DNA of 64,000 bases from Nelumbo lutea (lineage: Eukaryota > Streptophyta > Magnoliopsida > Proteales > Nelumbonaceae): positions 24,750,193 to 24,814,192 of the forward strand of contig JAKGHH010000005.1 of assembly GCA_022828595.1 (NCBI GenBank). The letters run 5' to 3'. A model generated the notes under the pieces. It was not told the DNA's origin. It worked only from the letters and a program-made list of their open reading frames with translations, and searched no databases. Made by a program: the position numbers and the translations under genes. This document shows, piece by piece, positions 55,045 through 64,000 of this stretch (its first letter is position 1; each line of letters begins with the position of its first letter).

Positions 55045-55283
55045 ATCATGGGGACTCAGGAGATAGCAGGAAATAGGAACTTTAGACTTGCTTTAGGAAC
55101 GAGAGAATATATGTCCAGTGTTTTTGGAATTTGGGAAAGATTATACCAGATTGAAGCATGTGTTATTGGAAAATAAAATATGCACACCATAAAGATCAAA
55201 CTGCATTTCATTCTTATTCGGATGCATAATTTAAAAAAGTCACAAACAAGTTCGAAGGTAAAAAAGAAAAAAAAAGGAACTAA

Positions 55284-55593
55284 TTATTTGTGGAACTCCA
55301 TAACCCAAGTATGGTAAGCATTGCAAACAATTTCACAACCAGCAAAGCCCGAGTCTATTGCCAAGGCCTCAAACTCATTTTGTGTCCTCTCTTTTCCTCC
55401 AGGGCAACAAGTTAGTACGACTAAATCATATGTGAAGGCGATATTAGAGCGGTAACTAGCTTCTGGAGCCATTGGAAGAATTGATTCAACAATGATCACT
55501 TTTCCTAACTTTGGTAGGGCTTTCCAACAGTTTCTCAAAATCTTTAAGCAGTCTTCATCATTCCAGTCATGAAGTATCCACTACAAAAATCAC

Positions 55594-55626
<33 letters not shown>

Positions 55627-56875
55627 TTTGGAGACATTAAATCACAAAAGAACATATCCAGTCTATGTTTTATCACTTCCTTGATTTAAGGACTAATAGA
55701 CATTATGACTTTCTTGATTTGTAAACTTTATTTGCTTTAAATGACTTGATACTACAAAGAGATTCATGGTGAATGTAATTCTCTTCTAGATATCGTGGGA
55801 CATATCCATTCTACCCCTCTCAAGAACTAAAAGAAGAACTAACCTTCATAAAAATGGTTTCTCCTTTGGGGACATATTCAAACATATCTCCTCCAACATG
55901 TTTCACACCTGTCCCATGGTTAAACGAAGTAGAAAAGCTGGGTTTTTTCTACTAATAATTATCAAGCCAAGCCAAATAAAATTCTTACCAGGGTAGGATG
56001 GTGCTGCTTCTATCACATGAAGCAAATCAAAATTGATACCTTTGATTTGAGGATACCTAGATGTAATCATTTTTAGTGTGGTTCCATTCCCACCTCCCAC
56101 GTCAACCACCTCTTTAAGACCTCCAAATCCCTTGTATGTGTCAAGAATCTTCTTCAAGACTATTGTGGTGTGACCTGACATTCCTTTATTAAAGAATTCG
56201 TTATACCTTGAATCTTTCTCACAGTACTGAAATAAGGTCATTCCATGTACCTTATGGAAAGGAATTCCACCTTCCAATATAACATCTCTCAGCTGGTACC
56301 TGCAAGCAGCGATAAAGTTCAGATAGAATGTAGTGTTTTTTTTTTTTTTTTTCTCCTGGAAATACAGAATGCATGTCACATAAGGAGTGATGGTGGTGGT
56401 GGAATATTTTGCCCAAATCTGAGATCATAGCTCGGCAAGTAAGATCATACCAGCTATCAATGAGCGACTTGTCCTGATGCAGTAGAAGCAGGGGTCGAAG
56501 AGACACTCCGTCCTGGCTGTTGGTGAAAAATTTGCAGACAGGAGCCAAGCCATAACGCCTTTCCACTTGGTCATTGTCCCGTTTGACGAGAGAGCATTTA
56601 AGAACAGAGTAGCTCGTCAGTAGAGACAAGAGACGGTCGAGCATGGATGCTGCATCTGGGTTTTCAGTGTGAAGGTGCAAGGCAATCTCTGAAGCCGAGA
56701 GGCACGCATCAGGGCCAGCTCTAGATATGATCTCGAACACATCTAGTTCTGTAGTGACTTTCAAGGCCATAGGAAGCACTGAAGCACTTGCCAATTGCAT
56801 GGCCGCCAATATACAGTTTTCTTCTTCTTTCTCTTCATTTGGGGTTTCAAAGTGATTACTGAGGATTAAAGCCAT
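55284..56875 (-). CDS. Class II plant O-methyltransferase (caffeic-acid OMT family), four exons
   Basis: Exons on the minus strand are 56451-56875, 55989-56299, 55844-55908 and 55284-55580. All introns are GT-AG (GTATGATC/TTGCAG, GTAAGAAT/GGACAG, GTTAGTTC/TTGTAG) and the joined product is 365 residues with no stop. It transfers a methyl group from S-adenosylmethionine to a hydroxyl on a small aromatic substrate in the cytosol. The N-terminal half is the dimerisation domain; VDVGGGNG in exon 2 binds the cofactor. The family catalytic residues are present as His271 (WILHDW), Glu299 (VESILP) and Glu331 (GGKERTQ), each two positions later than in alfalfa COMT. Positions that contact the substrate differ: Leu132-His133 where COMT has Met130-Asn131, so caffeate or 5-hydroxyferulate may not be the substrate. 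I chose ATG 56875; a longer frame begins only with GTG. Confidence 0.9.
55604..55628. repeat. (AT)n microsatellite in intron 3 of the O-methyltransferase
   Basis: About 12 AT units, likely length-variable between individuals. Confidence 0.9.
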
Positions 56876-57190
56876 ACTCACTGTATAGTAGAACTAGAAA
56901 GAAAGCTACACAGTTAGAATAAAGATAATCCCTCTCTCACGGCTCACAATCTCACTGTTTATGAAATATATAGAGGCTCGTCCATGATGCTAATGACATG
57001 TGATGTGAATTATTGATATGATTTGTAGTTTGATGGCAACCAGGTATGCTTCTACTTATACTTTTGGTTTTTTTTTTCTTTCTTAGCAACGAAAATATCT
57101 TCTTCTTTTTTTCTTTGATTAACAGAATTTCACTACACAAGTAAAAAAACAATAAAGCAAATACAAAAAACACCAAAAAAATGAAATTAC
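56868..57190 (-). repeat. Inverted repeat, left arm: O-methyltransferase promoter, 5' UTR and start codon
   Basis: On the minus strand this reads from GTAATTTCATTTTTTTGG through AAGAAGATATTTTCGTTG, GGTTGCCATCAAACTAC, GTCATTAGCATCATGGACGA, the TATA box, GTGAGCCGTGAGAGAG, to GTGAGTATGGCTTT. The same order occurs on the plus strand at 57931-58260, with many substitutions and short indels. Confidence 0.9.
56967..56973 (-). promoter_or_regulatory. TATA box of the O-methyltransferase gene
   Basis: CTATATA on the minus strand, about 92 bp before the ATG at 56875. It is conserved in the inverted copy at 58154-58160. Confidence 0.65.
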
Positions 57191-57533
57191 TCTAATAGCT
57201 TAAGCTTTTATGTTGAATGATTATGTAGCAAGGTATCAAGCATAGATCTTACCTTTTCACTTCCTTTGACCTTCATTAAAATGAGCATGCTGAATCAACG
57301 TAATAATATAGGCAGGATGGAACTCAAAATTATTTTAATAAGACTGAAATCTTGATAAGATCAATTGCCGATTGGAATCAATCCCCGACCAAGTTGCTAG
57401 CAATTAGGTAAGGTTTTTAAATCTCATTTCAATCAATTTGCCCAGTGGGGTTTGGTCTCTTCAAATGAGTGGTTAGACGCATGCCCTTTGTCCTATTTCA
57501 TAAATTGTTGATAATTATTTTTTCTGTTCCTAA
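57191..57533. other. Spacer of the inverted promoter repeat, left part
   Basis: AT-rich non-coding sequence; nothing recognised apart from the TAA at 57531-57533 that flanks the next element. Confidence 0.5.
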
Positions 57534-57795
57534 GGTTGTGTTTGGTTGCAAAATAAATTTGTATTGATGCAAAGTTATAGCAGTGCAAATGATTTGGGTG
57601 AAAATTTTGATTTATTTTTGTGCCAAATTTTACCTTATTTTCTTTGATTGTAGTTCAAATAAAATAAATAAGATGTGAAACAGAATAAAGTAAAGCGCAA
57701 AACAAAATTAAATCAAAATATGCATTAACCTTATTTGCACTCCTATGAATTTTTATACTAATGCAAACAATTTTGTGTTGCAACCAAAAGCAGCC
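57534..57795. mobile_element. Tourist-like MITE (PIF/Harbinger type)
   Basis: 262 bp with imperfect terminal inverted repeats, GGTTGTGTTTGGTTGCA at the left and TGCAACCAAAAGCAGCC at the right, flanked by TAA on both sides (57531-57533 and 57796-57798). A TAA/TTA duplication and GGx...TTTGGTTGC ends are the marks of Tourist elements. There is no ORF. Confidence 0.75.
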
Positions 57796-57799
57796 TAAA

Positions 57800-57906
57800 G
57801 CTCAGTTTGAAAAGAGTAGACACAAATATACATGTAGGGTACAAAATCTTGTATTTTGTATGTATTTACACTACACAATTGTATTTGTACTCTTTTCAAA
57901 CTGAGC
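57800..57906. mobile_element. 107-bp fold-back element with 19-bp perfect inverted repeats
   Basis: GCTCAGTTTGAAAAGAGTA (57800-57818) is the exact reverse complement of 57888-57906. The inner part is AT-rich. It lies one base after the TAA of the neighbouring MITE. Target duplication is unclear. Confidence 0.7.
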
Positions 57907-57930
57907 CAAAGTAGTTAGTAGTACTGGTAA

Positions 57931-58260
57931 GTAATTTCTTTTTTTGGGGTTTCTCGTCTTTGCTCTGTTGTTTTTTTGCTTGTGGAGTGAAATTTTTTTA
58001 ACCAAAGAAGAAAAAAAGAAGATATTTTCGTTGGTAACAAAGAAAAAAATAAACAAAAGTTTAGGTAAAAGCCTACCTAATGGCCGGTAGTGGTTGTCAT
58101 CAAACTACATTTCTCATCACGCATTCATATGTCATTAGCATCATGGACGAGCCTCTATATATTTCAGAAATTATGAGATTGTGAGCCGTGAGAGAGAGAT
58201 TATCTTTACTCTAACTGTGCAGCTTTCTTTCAAGTTCTGGTCTATAGTGAGTATGGCTTT
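57931..58260 (+). repeat. Inverted repeat, right arm: second O-methyltransferase promoter
   Basis: Homologous to 56868-57190 in the opposite sense, including the TATA box at 58154-58160, GTGAGCCGTGAGAGAG, and GTGAGTATGGCTTT with the start codon at 58253. The two ATGs point away from each other and are 1.38 kb apart. Confidence 0.9.
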
Positions 58261-58312
58261 TAATGTTACTCAATCCGAAGTGGTGTATGAACTAAGGAGA
58301 ACAACCAGGTAG
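58253..58312 (+). pseudogene. Start of a second O-methyltransferase copy, cut after about ten codons
   Basis: ATG 58253 begins MAFNVTQSE, comparable to [10 protein letters not shown] of the intact gene, and then the sequence becomes unrelated and stops at TAG 58310-58312. The probable LTR of Ty3-16 starts at about 58285. The rest of the copy is absent from the window; it may lie beyond Ty3-16, outside the right edge, or be lost. Confidence 0.65.
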
Positions 58313-58794
58313 TCCTTGTTGATAGGGTGAGGCCGAGCTACAAAGATGAGATTGCGCTTTAAGACCTGTGACCAAGAAAGAAGTCAGAGGCCCAAGGAAT
58401 TATCTCTAAGTAATCTCACGCTCAAGTCAGTAAGAAGTGGTAGGTGATCGGGCCGAGCTATGAGGATGTTGGTCCAACCTAAGTAGCAGTACTGGTCCCA
58501 GAAGTAGGATCCCTTACCTCGAGCATGGAGTACTTTTTTATGCCCAAAGATCCATATCCTGGCTGGAGGTACTCGGGATAGAGTCCCATTCCCTAGTGGA
58601 GTCATCTTTCCTTACTCCTCCTTATCTATAATTGTGCTCATCCGCATGACGTGTAATTGACATGGATGAAAGGATAAAACGGGGGCCACAATAATAGTAT
58701 AGCTAGGCCAACATGGCCAAGCTAGGATGATGTGGCAGGGCGATAGCTAGGCGGCCATGTGTCTCGTAGGACCAGTTCAGCCATGACCCGTACA
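58285..58794 (-). repeat. Probable Ty3-16 3' LTR
   Basis: On the minus strand AGAACTAGGGGAGTGG (polypurine-like) is followed by TGTACGGGTCATGG at 58794. The far end is near 58285, where homology to the O-methyltransferase 5' end stops. No second copy is in the window. A similar purine tract occurs again at about 59444-59462. Confidence 0.5.
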
Positions 58795-59859
58795 CCACTC
58801 CCCTAGTTCTGAAGTTGAGGAATTAAGTAGTCCAATTCATTCTTCGATTGAAGAACTTCAAGTTGATGTCTAGATGAGCTTCTGGCCCTTTTGGTGTTCC
58901 TAGGTGAAGGTCACAATCTTGAGAACCACGCAATATAGGGAATGGTCGAGGAATCTTCCCATTGTCGGCTGCAGAATTCTAAAAGCTATGACTTTGGAAT
59001 CCGAACCACTCCTTGAAATGTTGCACAGTTGTGTAGCTTGGCAGAGGGCCAAAGTGTCAAACTAAGCTTCCGAGTGGAACTCGAGCTTTCGTGTCGTGGT
59101 GATGCTCGGCCAAGGTGCACCAAGATTTGGAGTTGGATCCATATTTCGGAATTGGGGTTTGTGTCATGCTCGGCTTTAACGTGTCGTTCTTCCAAAATCA
59201 GGGCTTAGCTCGATCGTATGCTGAGGAAAGGCCTTTTGCTGAAGGTTGGAGTCCGAGCTCTGGAATTGAAGTTGTGATGTTCAGCCATAGGGCACCGAGC
59301 TGCGAAGACAAGTTCCTTCGGGGTTGTCGAGCTATAAAGCAAAAGTCATCATGATTCGTCCATGCCATATCAGTCATTGCCGAGGAGTCTTTCGCTCGTC
59401 GACTGTAGAACTTAAATGAGAACTGAAGTTTCGATTCCCAAACCACTACCCCAGTTCTACTGTTGAGGAGGAGAGTCATTGGCCAGACTATTCCATGGCC
59501 TTGTAGCCTTAAGCAGACTATCTGAGGACTTGAGGGGCCTAGCCGAAGGTCTGCGTCAAAGGCTGGACCGGTACTACGGGTCTCCGTGTCAAAGGTTGGA
59601 CTAGTATTGTAGTTGAACTGGTGCAATTAATCGGCATAACTACTGCCTAAGAAGGATGCCACATCAGTTTTTGAGGCTTTTCGTCGTACGTTATTGGTCC
59701 ATCGATTGGTCTTCCAAGGCATTGTTAAAGGTGCTTCATTTGCATCATTGATCTCTTCTTGGTCCATACCCCCGATGGTTATAAAAGGGAAGACAACGGA
59801 TAGCTCGGCAACTAACACGGCAGATAGCTTGGTGGCCTTCGCTCCTCAGCTCTTGTGAA
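58795..59859. other. Non-coding part of Ty3-16 between LTR and antisense ORF
   Basis: No coding motif recognised on either strand. It carries repeated phrases, for example GAGCTATAAAGC and GCTCGGC..., and would be the upstream region of the antisense ORF. Confidence 0.5.
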
Positions 59860-61830
59860 TTGCCTGGTATGTCCTTTTCATCTCATCAGTCCTCTTCCTC
59901 TTCTAGGTCCTTCAGTAGTTCCAGTTCCAGCTCTTCACATGGTTCAAACTACGAGCCTGAGCTAAGAGATGTTGTGGCTGCCAAAGTTGAGGAGGCTAAG
60001 GCTGGTCCCTTCGAAATGGATACAAAACTTCCTCTACGGGCAGGTCGTCGGTTTGGCACCACGCCCTGCGTCTTGGCACCTGGGGATATGGCTCGGATCT
60101 GAGCTACATATGCTATTCCCACGGAATACCAAATGAGGTGTCACTTCTCGGGGAGATGGCCATTGATGCTCAGCCCGGTGAACTATGCATTTATGAGCAC
60201 AGTTTGGAGGTTGGGTTGTGGTTTCTATTGAGCAAAGGGTTCGTCGAGGTGCTAAACTGATACAAGGTGTTGTCAGTGCAGCTGATGCCAAACTCTTTCA
60301 TGTTCCTGCTCGGACTTATGTCCTACTGTGTCGTCTGTGATGTCGATATGACCCTGGGGATGGTGAACTTTATGCTCCAGCTGAAACACCACCAGCAGGG
60401 GTACTATTACTTCTCCACTCGATGGAACATTTGGTCATTAGTTGGGCCCCTTCCTCCATGAAGCACTGGAAAGAGTCGTTCTTCTTCATGTGCATTCTCA
60501 AGGGTCCCCCTTTTCCTGCCAAGTTGCGGGAGCTGAGGACAACTCTGCTGTAGCCCTAATGGTCAGCGCTCACTTGGGAGGAGAGGTTGGCCCTCAACAT
60601 GATTCAAGAAATCGACGTTATCGCATACACATCCTCGAAAACGTTGATGCTCATTGGGCTGAGGAGAGGGTGGCTAGTCTGTTTCCTTTACTATTCATTC
60701 ATCGAGTTAAATTTATCTTATCTTCCTTTTACTTACATCGGGTATCTTGTGTTGTAGGTACAAGTATGGTTAGCGAGGAATAGATTGTTCACCGAATGAA
60801 GGCACTTCGACAAAGATAGGAGCAAGCCAGTGTGCAACCGAAAGCTTGCCCCAAGATAGGAGAATGGCCACATTCCGCGAACAGGGGGCTCTTCGGCAAT
60901 AGAGAGTCCAGCAATAGGAGGTTGAGGAGGACAACATTGTTGTGATCAACCCTAAAGGGGTTCGTCGTCCCATAGGCGCATTAGTAACTAAGGCAGGCAG
61001 TAGCTCGGGTCTGCACAAGCCGAGGTGGTCGGCTTGTTTGGATGACAATGTGGAGATGCCTAGGGTTCCCGAGCAGTTATTGCAGGGAATCATGACAATG
61101 TCAATAGCTTGGGAACCAATCGAGGTCGGAAATGGAGCACTAGAGTGTGCGCTACTATGGTCTATGGCCTAGGTAGGTCTCCTCTTCTTATTCCTTGTGT
61201 TTCATTCTCTTTCTTGGTATACTTATCATGTACATCTACAAAATGCTTGTGCGGCGATCGTGCTAGTTGGTCATCTTAGAGACCTCCAATCAACGTAGGA
61301 ATGGTAACACTTTGAGTATCTATGGTAGAAGGCCCAGTTGGCCAAGCTACTAGCTGCTCGGGAGAGATCGGCCACTCTTGAGAGGGAGGTTGCCAAGCTA
61401 AAGGTATAGTTGGCCAAGTAGGCCAGCCTCGTCCAGGAGCTGAAGTGAGAGATCGCCAAGCTTAAGGCAGAGAAAGACAGGTTGAGGCAAGAGGCTACTA
61501 AGGAGGCAATCAACTAGTACAAGGTGTTAGAGGAGATGCAACTACAGATGGACGAATACACCAAAGCTTCCTTTGCGGCTAGGATCAACCTCTTTTGTCG
61601 AATGATCCTTCGCCGCCATCCGGAGTCGGCCGATGAGTCACAGGGCTAGGGTGCTTTCAATCCGGATTATTCGCAAGGATCCACCAAGGGAGCTGATGTT
61701 GAGGTCAAAGCCATTAATGGTGTTGCTAACTCTACTGTCGAGGATAGAGCGACTTCCTTCTCTCTCTTTTTTCTATTGTTTTGTTTTTTTGGGGGGCTTG
61801 GTATGCCAAGCCTTAAGTGATGTAATGAAC
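59860..61830 (+). pseudogene. Antisense ORF of Ty3-16, plant putative gypsy-type transposon protein family
   Basis: Starts at 59860 with MPGMSFSSH and a Ser-rich tract, then PLRAGRRFG. After a frame change at about 60100 it shows IPNEVSLLGEMAIDAQPGEL, IYEHSLEVGLWFLLSKGF, LSVQLMPNSFMFLLGLMSYC and YYYFSTRWN, which match the conserved domain I know as the plant putative gypsy-type transposon domain (Pfam PF04195). The C-terminal part (61320-61540) is a heptad-like coiled coil with REVAKLK and EIAKLKAEKDRLRQEA, interrupted by stops, ending RINLFCRMILRRHPES. Its role in the element is unknown. At least two frame changes and several stops make this copy non-functional. Confidence 0.75.
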
Positions 61831-62048
61831 AATTTTGAGTTAAATATTTAGTGTTTCTTCTGTCAACCCATATGTTGCTATCCTAATGCCCTTTTCTTTT
61901 TCCAGTCGAGGAAAATTTGGCCAGGCTATTATGTGTGTTGGGTTGGGCTATGCCTCGGCATCTTATTATACAATATTCTGTTGGCCTTATTGCACCATTT
62001 TCTGTTGGCTGGGTAGGTTGTGCCTTGGGTGACCTCTTTGTACTCCTA

Positions 62049-62262
62049 TGATTTTAGTTCGTTGGTTGAGGCATAGCCAACCAAGCAACAACTCAGCATC
62101 CCTAGTCTTCTGCCGATCGAGATGTAGTTGTTCAAGGCATAGCTAGATGGGTTATGCCTTGGCATCCCTAGTCTTGTCGTGATCAAGGTGTAGTTGGTCA
62201 ACGCATAGCCAGCCGAGTTATGCCTCATCATCCCCGCTCTTGTGCCGACCAAGGTGTGGTTA
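62049..62262. repeat. 66-bp tandem repeat in the Ty3-16 3' region
   Basis: CATCCCTAGTCTT-type units start at 62097, 62163 and 62229, an exact 66-bp step, with a partial unit before them. On the minus strand the array stays open and encodes a 22-residue repeat. Confidence 0.85.
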
Positions 62263-62699
62263 CCCGAGATCTTTCATTTTCTGAGTTCTCAACCATGGGA
62301 CACTCTGTTTCCGATCACATGAGCCTTTGGGGCCCTTCTAGGGCTAGCCATTTCCCAACTAGCTTGGTTATTATGCTGGCAGATGTGCAGAGTTCCTCAA
62401 CCGCCCTCAGGCCTTGGTGGGCGGGGGCGCTATTCCTCCATGTCTAGGCTTAGTCGTTGTCAGTTGAGTCGGGTAGCTTAGTCAGTGATACACTACTGAG
62501 CTAGGCATAATGGGCTCAGCTATTCGGGGATTGGTGGAGTTAACTCGTTTGGTAGTGCTGCTCAGCTTGTGTATGTACAGTGTGTGCGGTGGGTGTGTGC
62601 GCGCCTTGGGGTCAAAGCTATAGCTTAAAAGGAAGGAAACTTTTATTACTTGCAAGTTTACTGTTAGTACATCTTGAGATTTCCCGAGTTCCAACTCCT

Positions 62700-64000
62700 T
62701 AATATTAGTCAGCCATCTAGGTCTTCGAGCCTATAGGTGCTTGGGCCCAAGACCTTGGTGACTCTATATGGCCCTTCCCAATTCAGTCTGAGCTTTCCTT
62801 CTCTAGGCACGGGTACTATGACTTTGTAGAGGATGAGGTCACCATCCTCTGCTATTGTGCTATTATCTTGACATATGCTCAGACCCGGGCTTCCTCAATC
62901 AGGTCTAACTCTATGAGAAGGTCCTCGTCATTCTGGTCTCCATTGAAGAGCTCTGTCTGGAGGGTTGGAGAACCAATCTCTACAAGAACCATAGCCTTGG
63001 CCCTGTAGGTCAGGCTAAAGAGGGTCTCACCGGTGGCTGCCCCACGGAGTAGTCCTGTATGCCCAAAGTATGCTCAACGGTTCCTTAGCCCACCTCCCCT
63101 TGGCCTGGTCTAGCCGAGTCTTCAGGCCGTGCAACAAGGTTTGGTTGGTCAACTTGGTCTACCCTTTGCTTTGGGGTCAGTGTACAGTCGTGGTCTGATG
63201 GTCGATCTTCAGGTCAAAGCAGATGCTTCAAACTTTCGATTAGTGAACTATGCCCCATTATCTGTGATGAGGATGTGTGGAATATTGAATCAGTAGACAA
63301 TACTTTGCCAGAAAAGTTTCAGGCATTATGCACAGTAATGCGTGCTAGAGCTTCAACTTCTACTCATTTGGCAAAGTAATCCACCGCCACGAGGAGGAAC
63401 TTCTTTTGAGCAATCACAATGGGAAAGGGGCCGACAATGTTCATCCCCCATTGCACAAACAACTATGGGCTAGTGATTGGCTTCAGGGGGACTGCAGGCT
63501 TGTGGTGGAGATTGGAGTGTCGTTAGTAACTGTCGCATCTCCAAACCAATTGGGCCACATCCTGTTTCATCGTCGGCAAAAAATAACCTTGCTAGAGTGC
63601 CTTGTGTGCTAGCGTGTGTGCACCAAGATGGTCTCCGCAAATTCCTTTGTGGATTTCCTTGAGGATGTAGTCTACCTCAGATAGGGAGAGGCATTCCAGG
63701 TAGGGGAGAGTATGTGACCGGCGGTAGAGTTGACCCTATATAAGGCAATACCGGGCTGATTTGTGTTGGAGTATCTTTGCTTCTATCCAATCTTCTGGAA
63801 GTGTGCCTTTACGAAGGTACTGTGTTATAGGGTCCATCCAGGATGGGTCGTGCTGTACCGGGAGGACGAGGAGAGTTGTCTACATGATGCTCGGCTAGGC
63901 TAGGGTGTCCAACCGTCCTGATTTGCTAAGGTTGGTTCTTAGGGAGCTGGCCAACTTGGATAGTGCATCGGCTCTTATGTTCTCAGGTCGAGGAATCTAC
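62700..64000 (-). pseudogene. Ty3-16 RNase H tail and integrase
   Basis: From the right edge on the minus strand: KADALSKLASSLRTNLSK-like RNase H end, then the integrase zinc region (DHLGAHTLAHKAL, GYFLPTMKQDVAQLVWRCD), and the core: QWGMNIVGPFPIVIAQKKFL, LVAVDYFAK then TGA, VEVEALA, and ITDNGA with the second catalytic Asp at about 63260, followed by FTNRKFEAF. The C-terminal part (TGETLFSLTYRAKAMV, IGSPTLQTELFN) ends near 62850. Stops are few, so this copy is less decayed than Ty3-15. Confidence 0.85.

Larger units (their letters stand above)
58285..64000 (-). mobile_element. Ty3-16: 3' part of a Ty3/gypsy element with antisense ORF
   Basis: On the minus strand from the right edge: tail of RNase H, integrase, a 3' untranslated region with 66-bp tandem repeats, an ORF in the opposite sense (59860-61830), a polypurine-like tract, and a probable LTR (58285-58794). 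This layout, with an antisense ORF between pol and the 3' LTR, is known from plant Tat-type gypsy elements. The 5' half lies outside the window. Confidence 0.75.

Noticed and set aside
56360..56410. Poly-His run in the O-methyltransferase
   Set aside because: It lies in intron 1, between a GTATGATC donor and a TTGCAG acceptor, and interrupts the conserved family sequence.
56876..56881. Earlier start of the O-methyltransferase at 56881
   Set aside because: The codon is GTG, not ATG. The ATG at 56875 is conserved in the inverted copy and gives the normal family length.
56868..58260. The inverted promoter arms as a large MITE
   Set aside because: The arms contain TATA box, 5' UTR and start codon of the O-methyltransferase, lack shared terminal motifs, and diverge gradually, as expected for a gene duplication.
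1..64000. CRISPR arrays, operons, riboswitches, rRNA or tRNA genes
   Set aside because: None seen; the tandem repeats are in retroelements or simple repeats, and the sequence is plant nuclear DNA.

Overview
This is plant nuclear DNA, most likely from a eudicot. It holds two genes of plant type with spliceable introns, plant Ty1/copia and Ty3/gypsy retrotransposons in dense nests, and an inserted piece of plant mitochondrial nad5. I see no bacterial, CRISPR or phage features. I could not identify the species.

Layout. (1) 1-474: one exon of a carotenoid-isomerase-like (CRTISO-like) gene and the start of the following intron. (2) 475-5934: a complete Ty1/copia element (Copia-1, minus strand) inserted in that intron with a 5-bp target duplication. 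(3) 5935-50535: mostly copia sequence laid down in layers. Plus-strand elements run from 7068 to 30994. The clearest nest is Copia-5 (10344-11099, resuming at 24076), interrupted by Copia-6 (11100-24075, duplication GTACT), interrupted by Copia-7 (16121-22774, duplication GTATA), interrupted in its RNase H region by 1,721 bp of mitochondrial DNA flanked by a perfect 118-bp direct duplication. Minus-strand elements (Copia-10 to Copia-13) fill 30995-44400, and Copia-14 (44401-50287, duplication GTAAT) is inserted in Copia-13. (4) 50536-50635 is a 100-N assembly gap. (5) 50636-53980 is a decayed Ty3/gypsy element. (6) 55284-56875 (minus) is an apparently intact four-exon O-methyltransferase gene of the caffeic-acid OMT family. 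Its promoter and start codon are present again as an inverted copy at 57931-58260, with two small MITE-like elements between the arms. (7) About 58285-64000 is the 3' part of a second Ty3/gypsy element (minus) with integrase, a 66-bp tandem repeat, an antisense ORF of the plant putative gypsy-type transposon family, and a probable LTR that cuts the second O-methyltransferase copy just after its start codon.

How it works together. The only gene that looks able to make a cellular protein in full is the O-methyltransferase; the CRTISO-like exon is part of a gene running off the left edge. All the retroelement ORFs carry stops, frameshifts or deletions, so none looks autonomous. The strongest unusual signals are the mitochondrial insertion with its very long perfect flanking duplication, the head-to-head duplicated O-methyltransferase promoter, several copia LTRs ending TG...CT instead of TG...CA, and chimeric or duplicated junctions inside the copia nest. 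I did not find a convincing new biological system.
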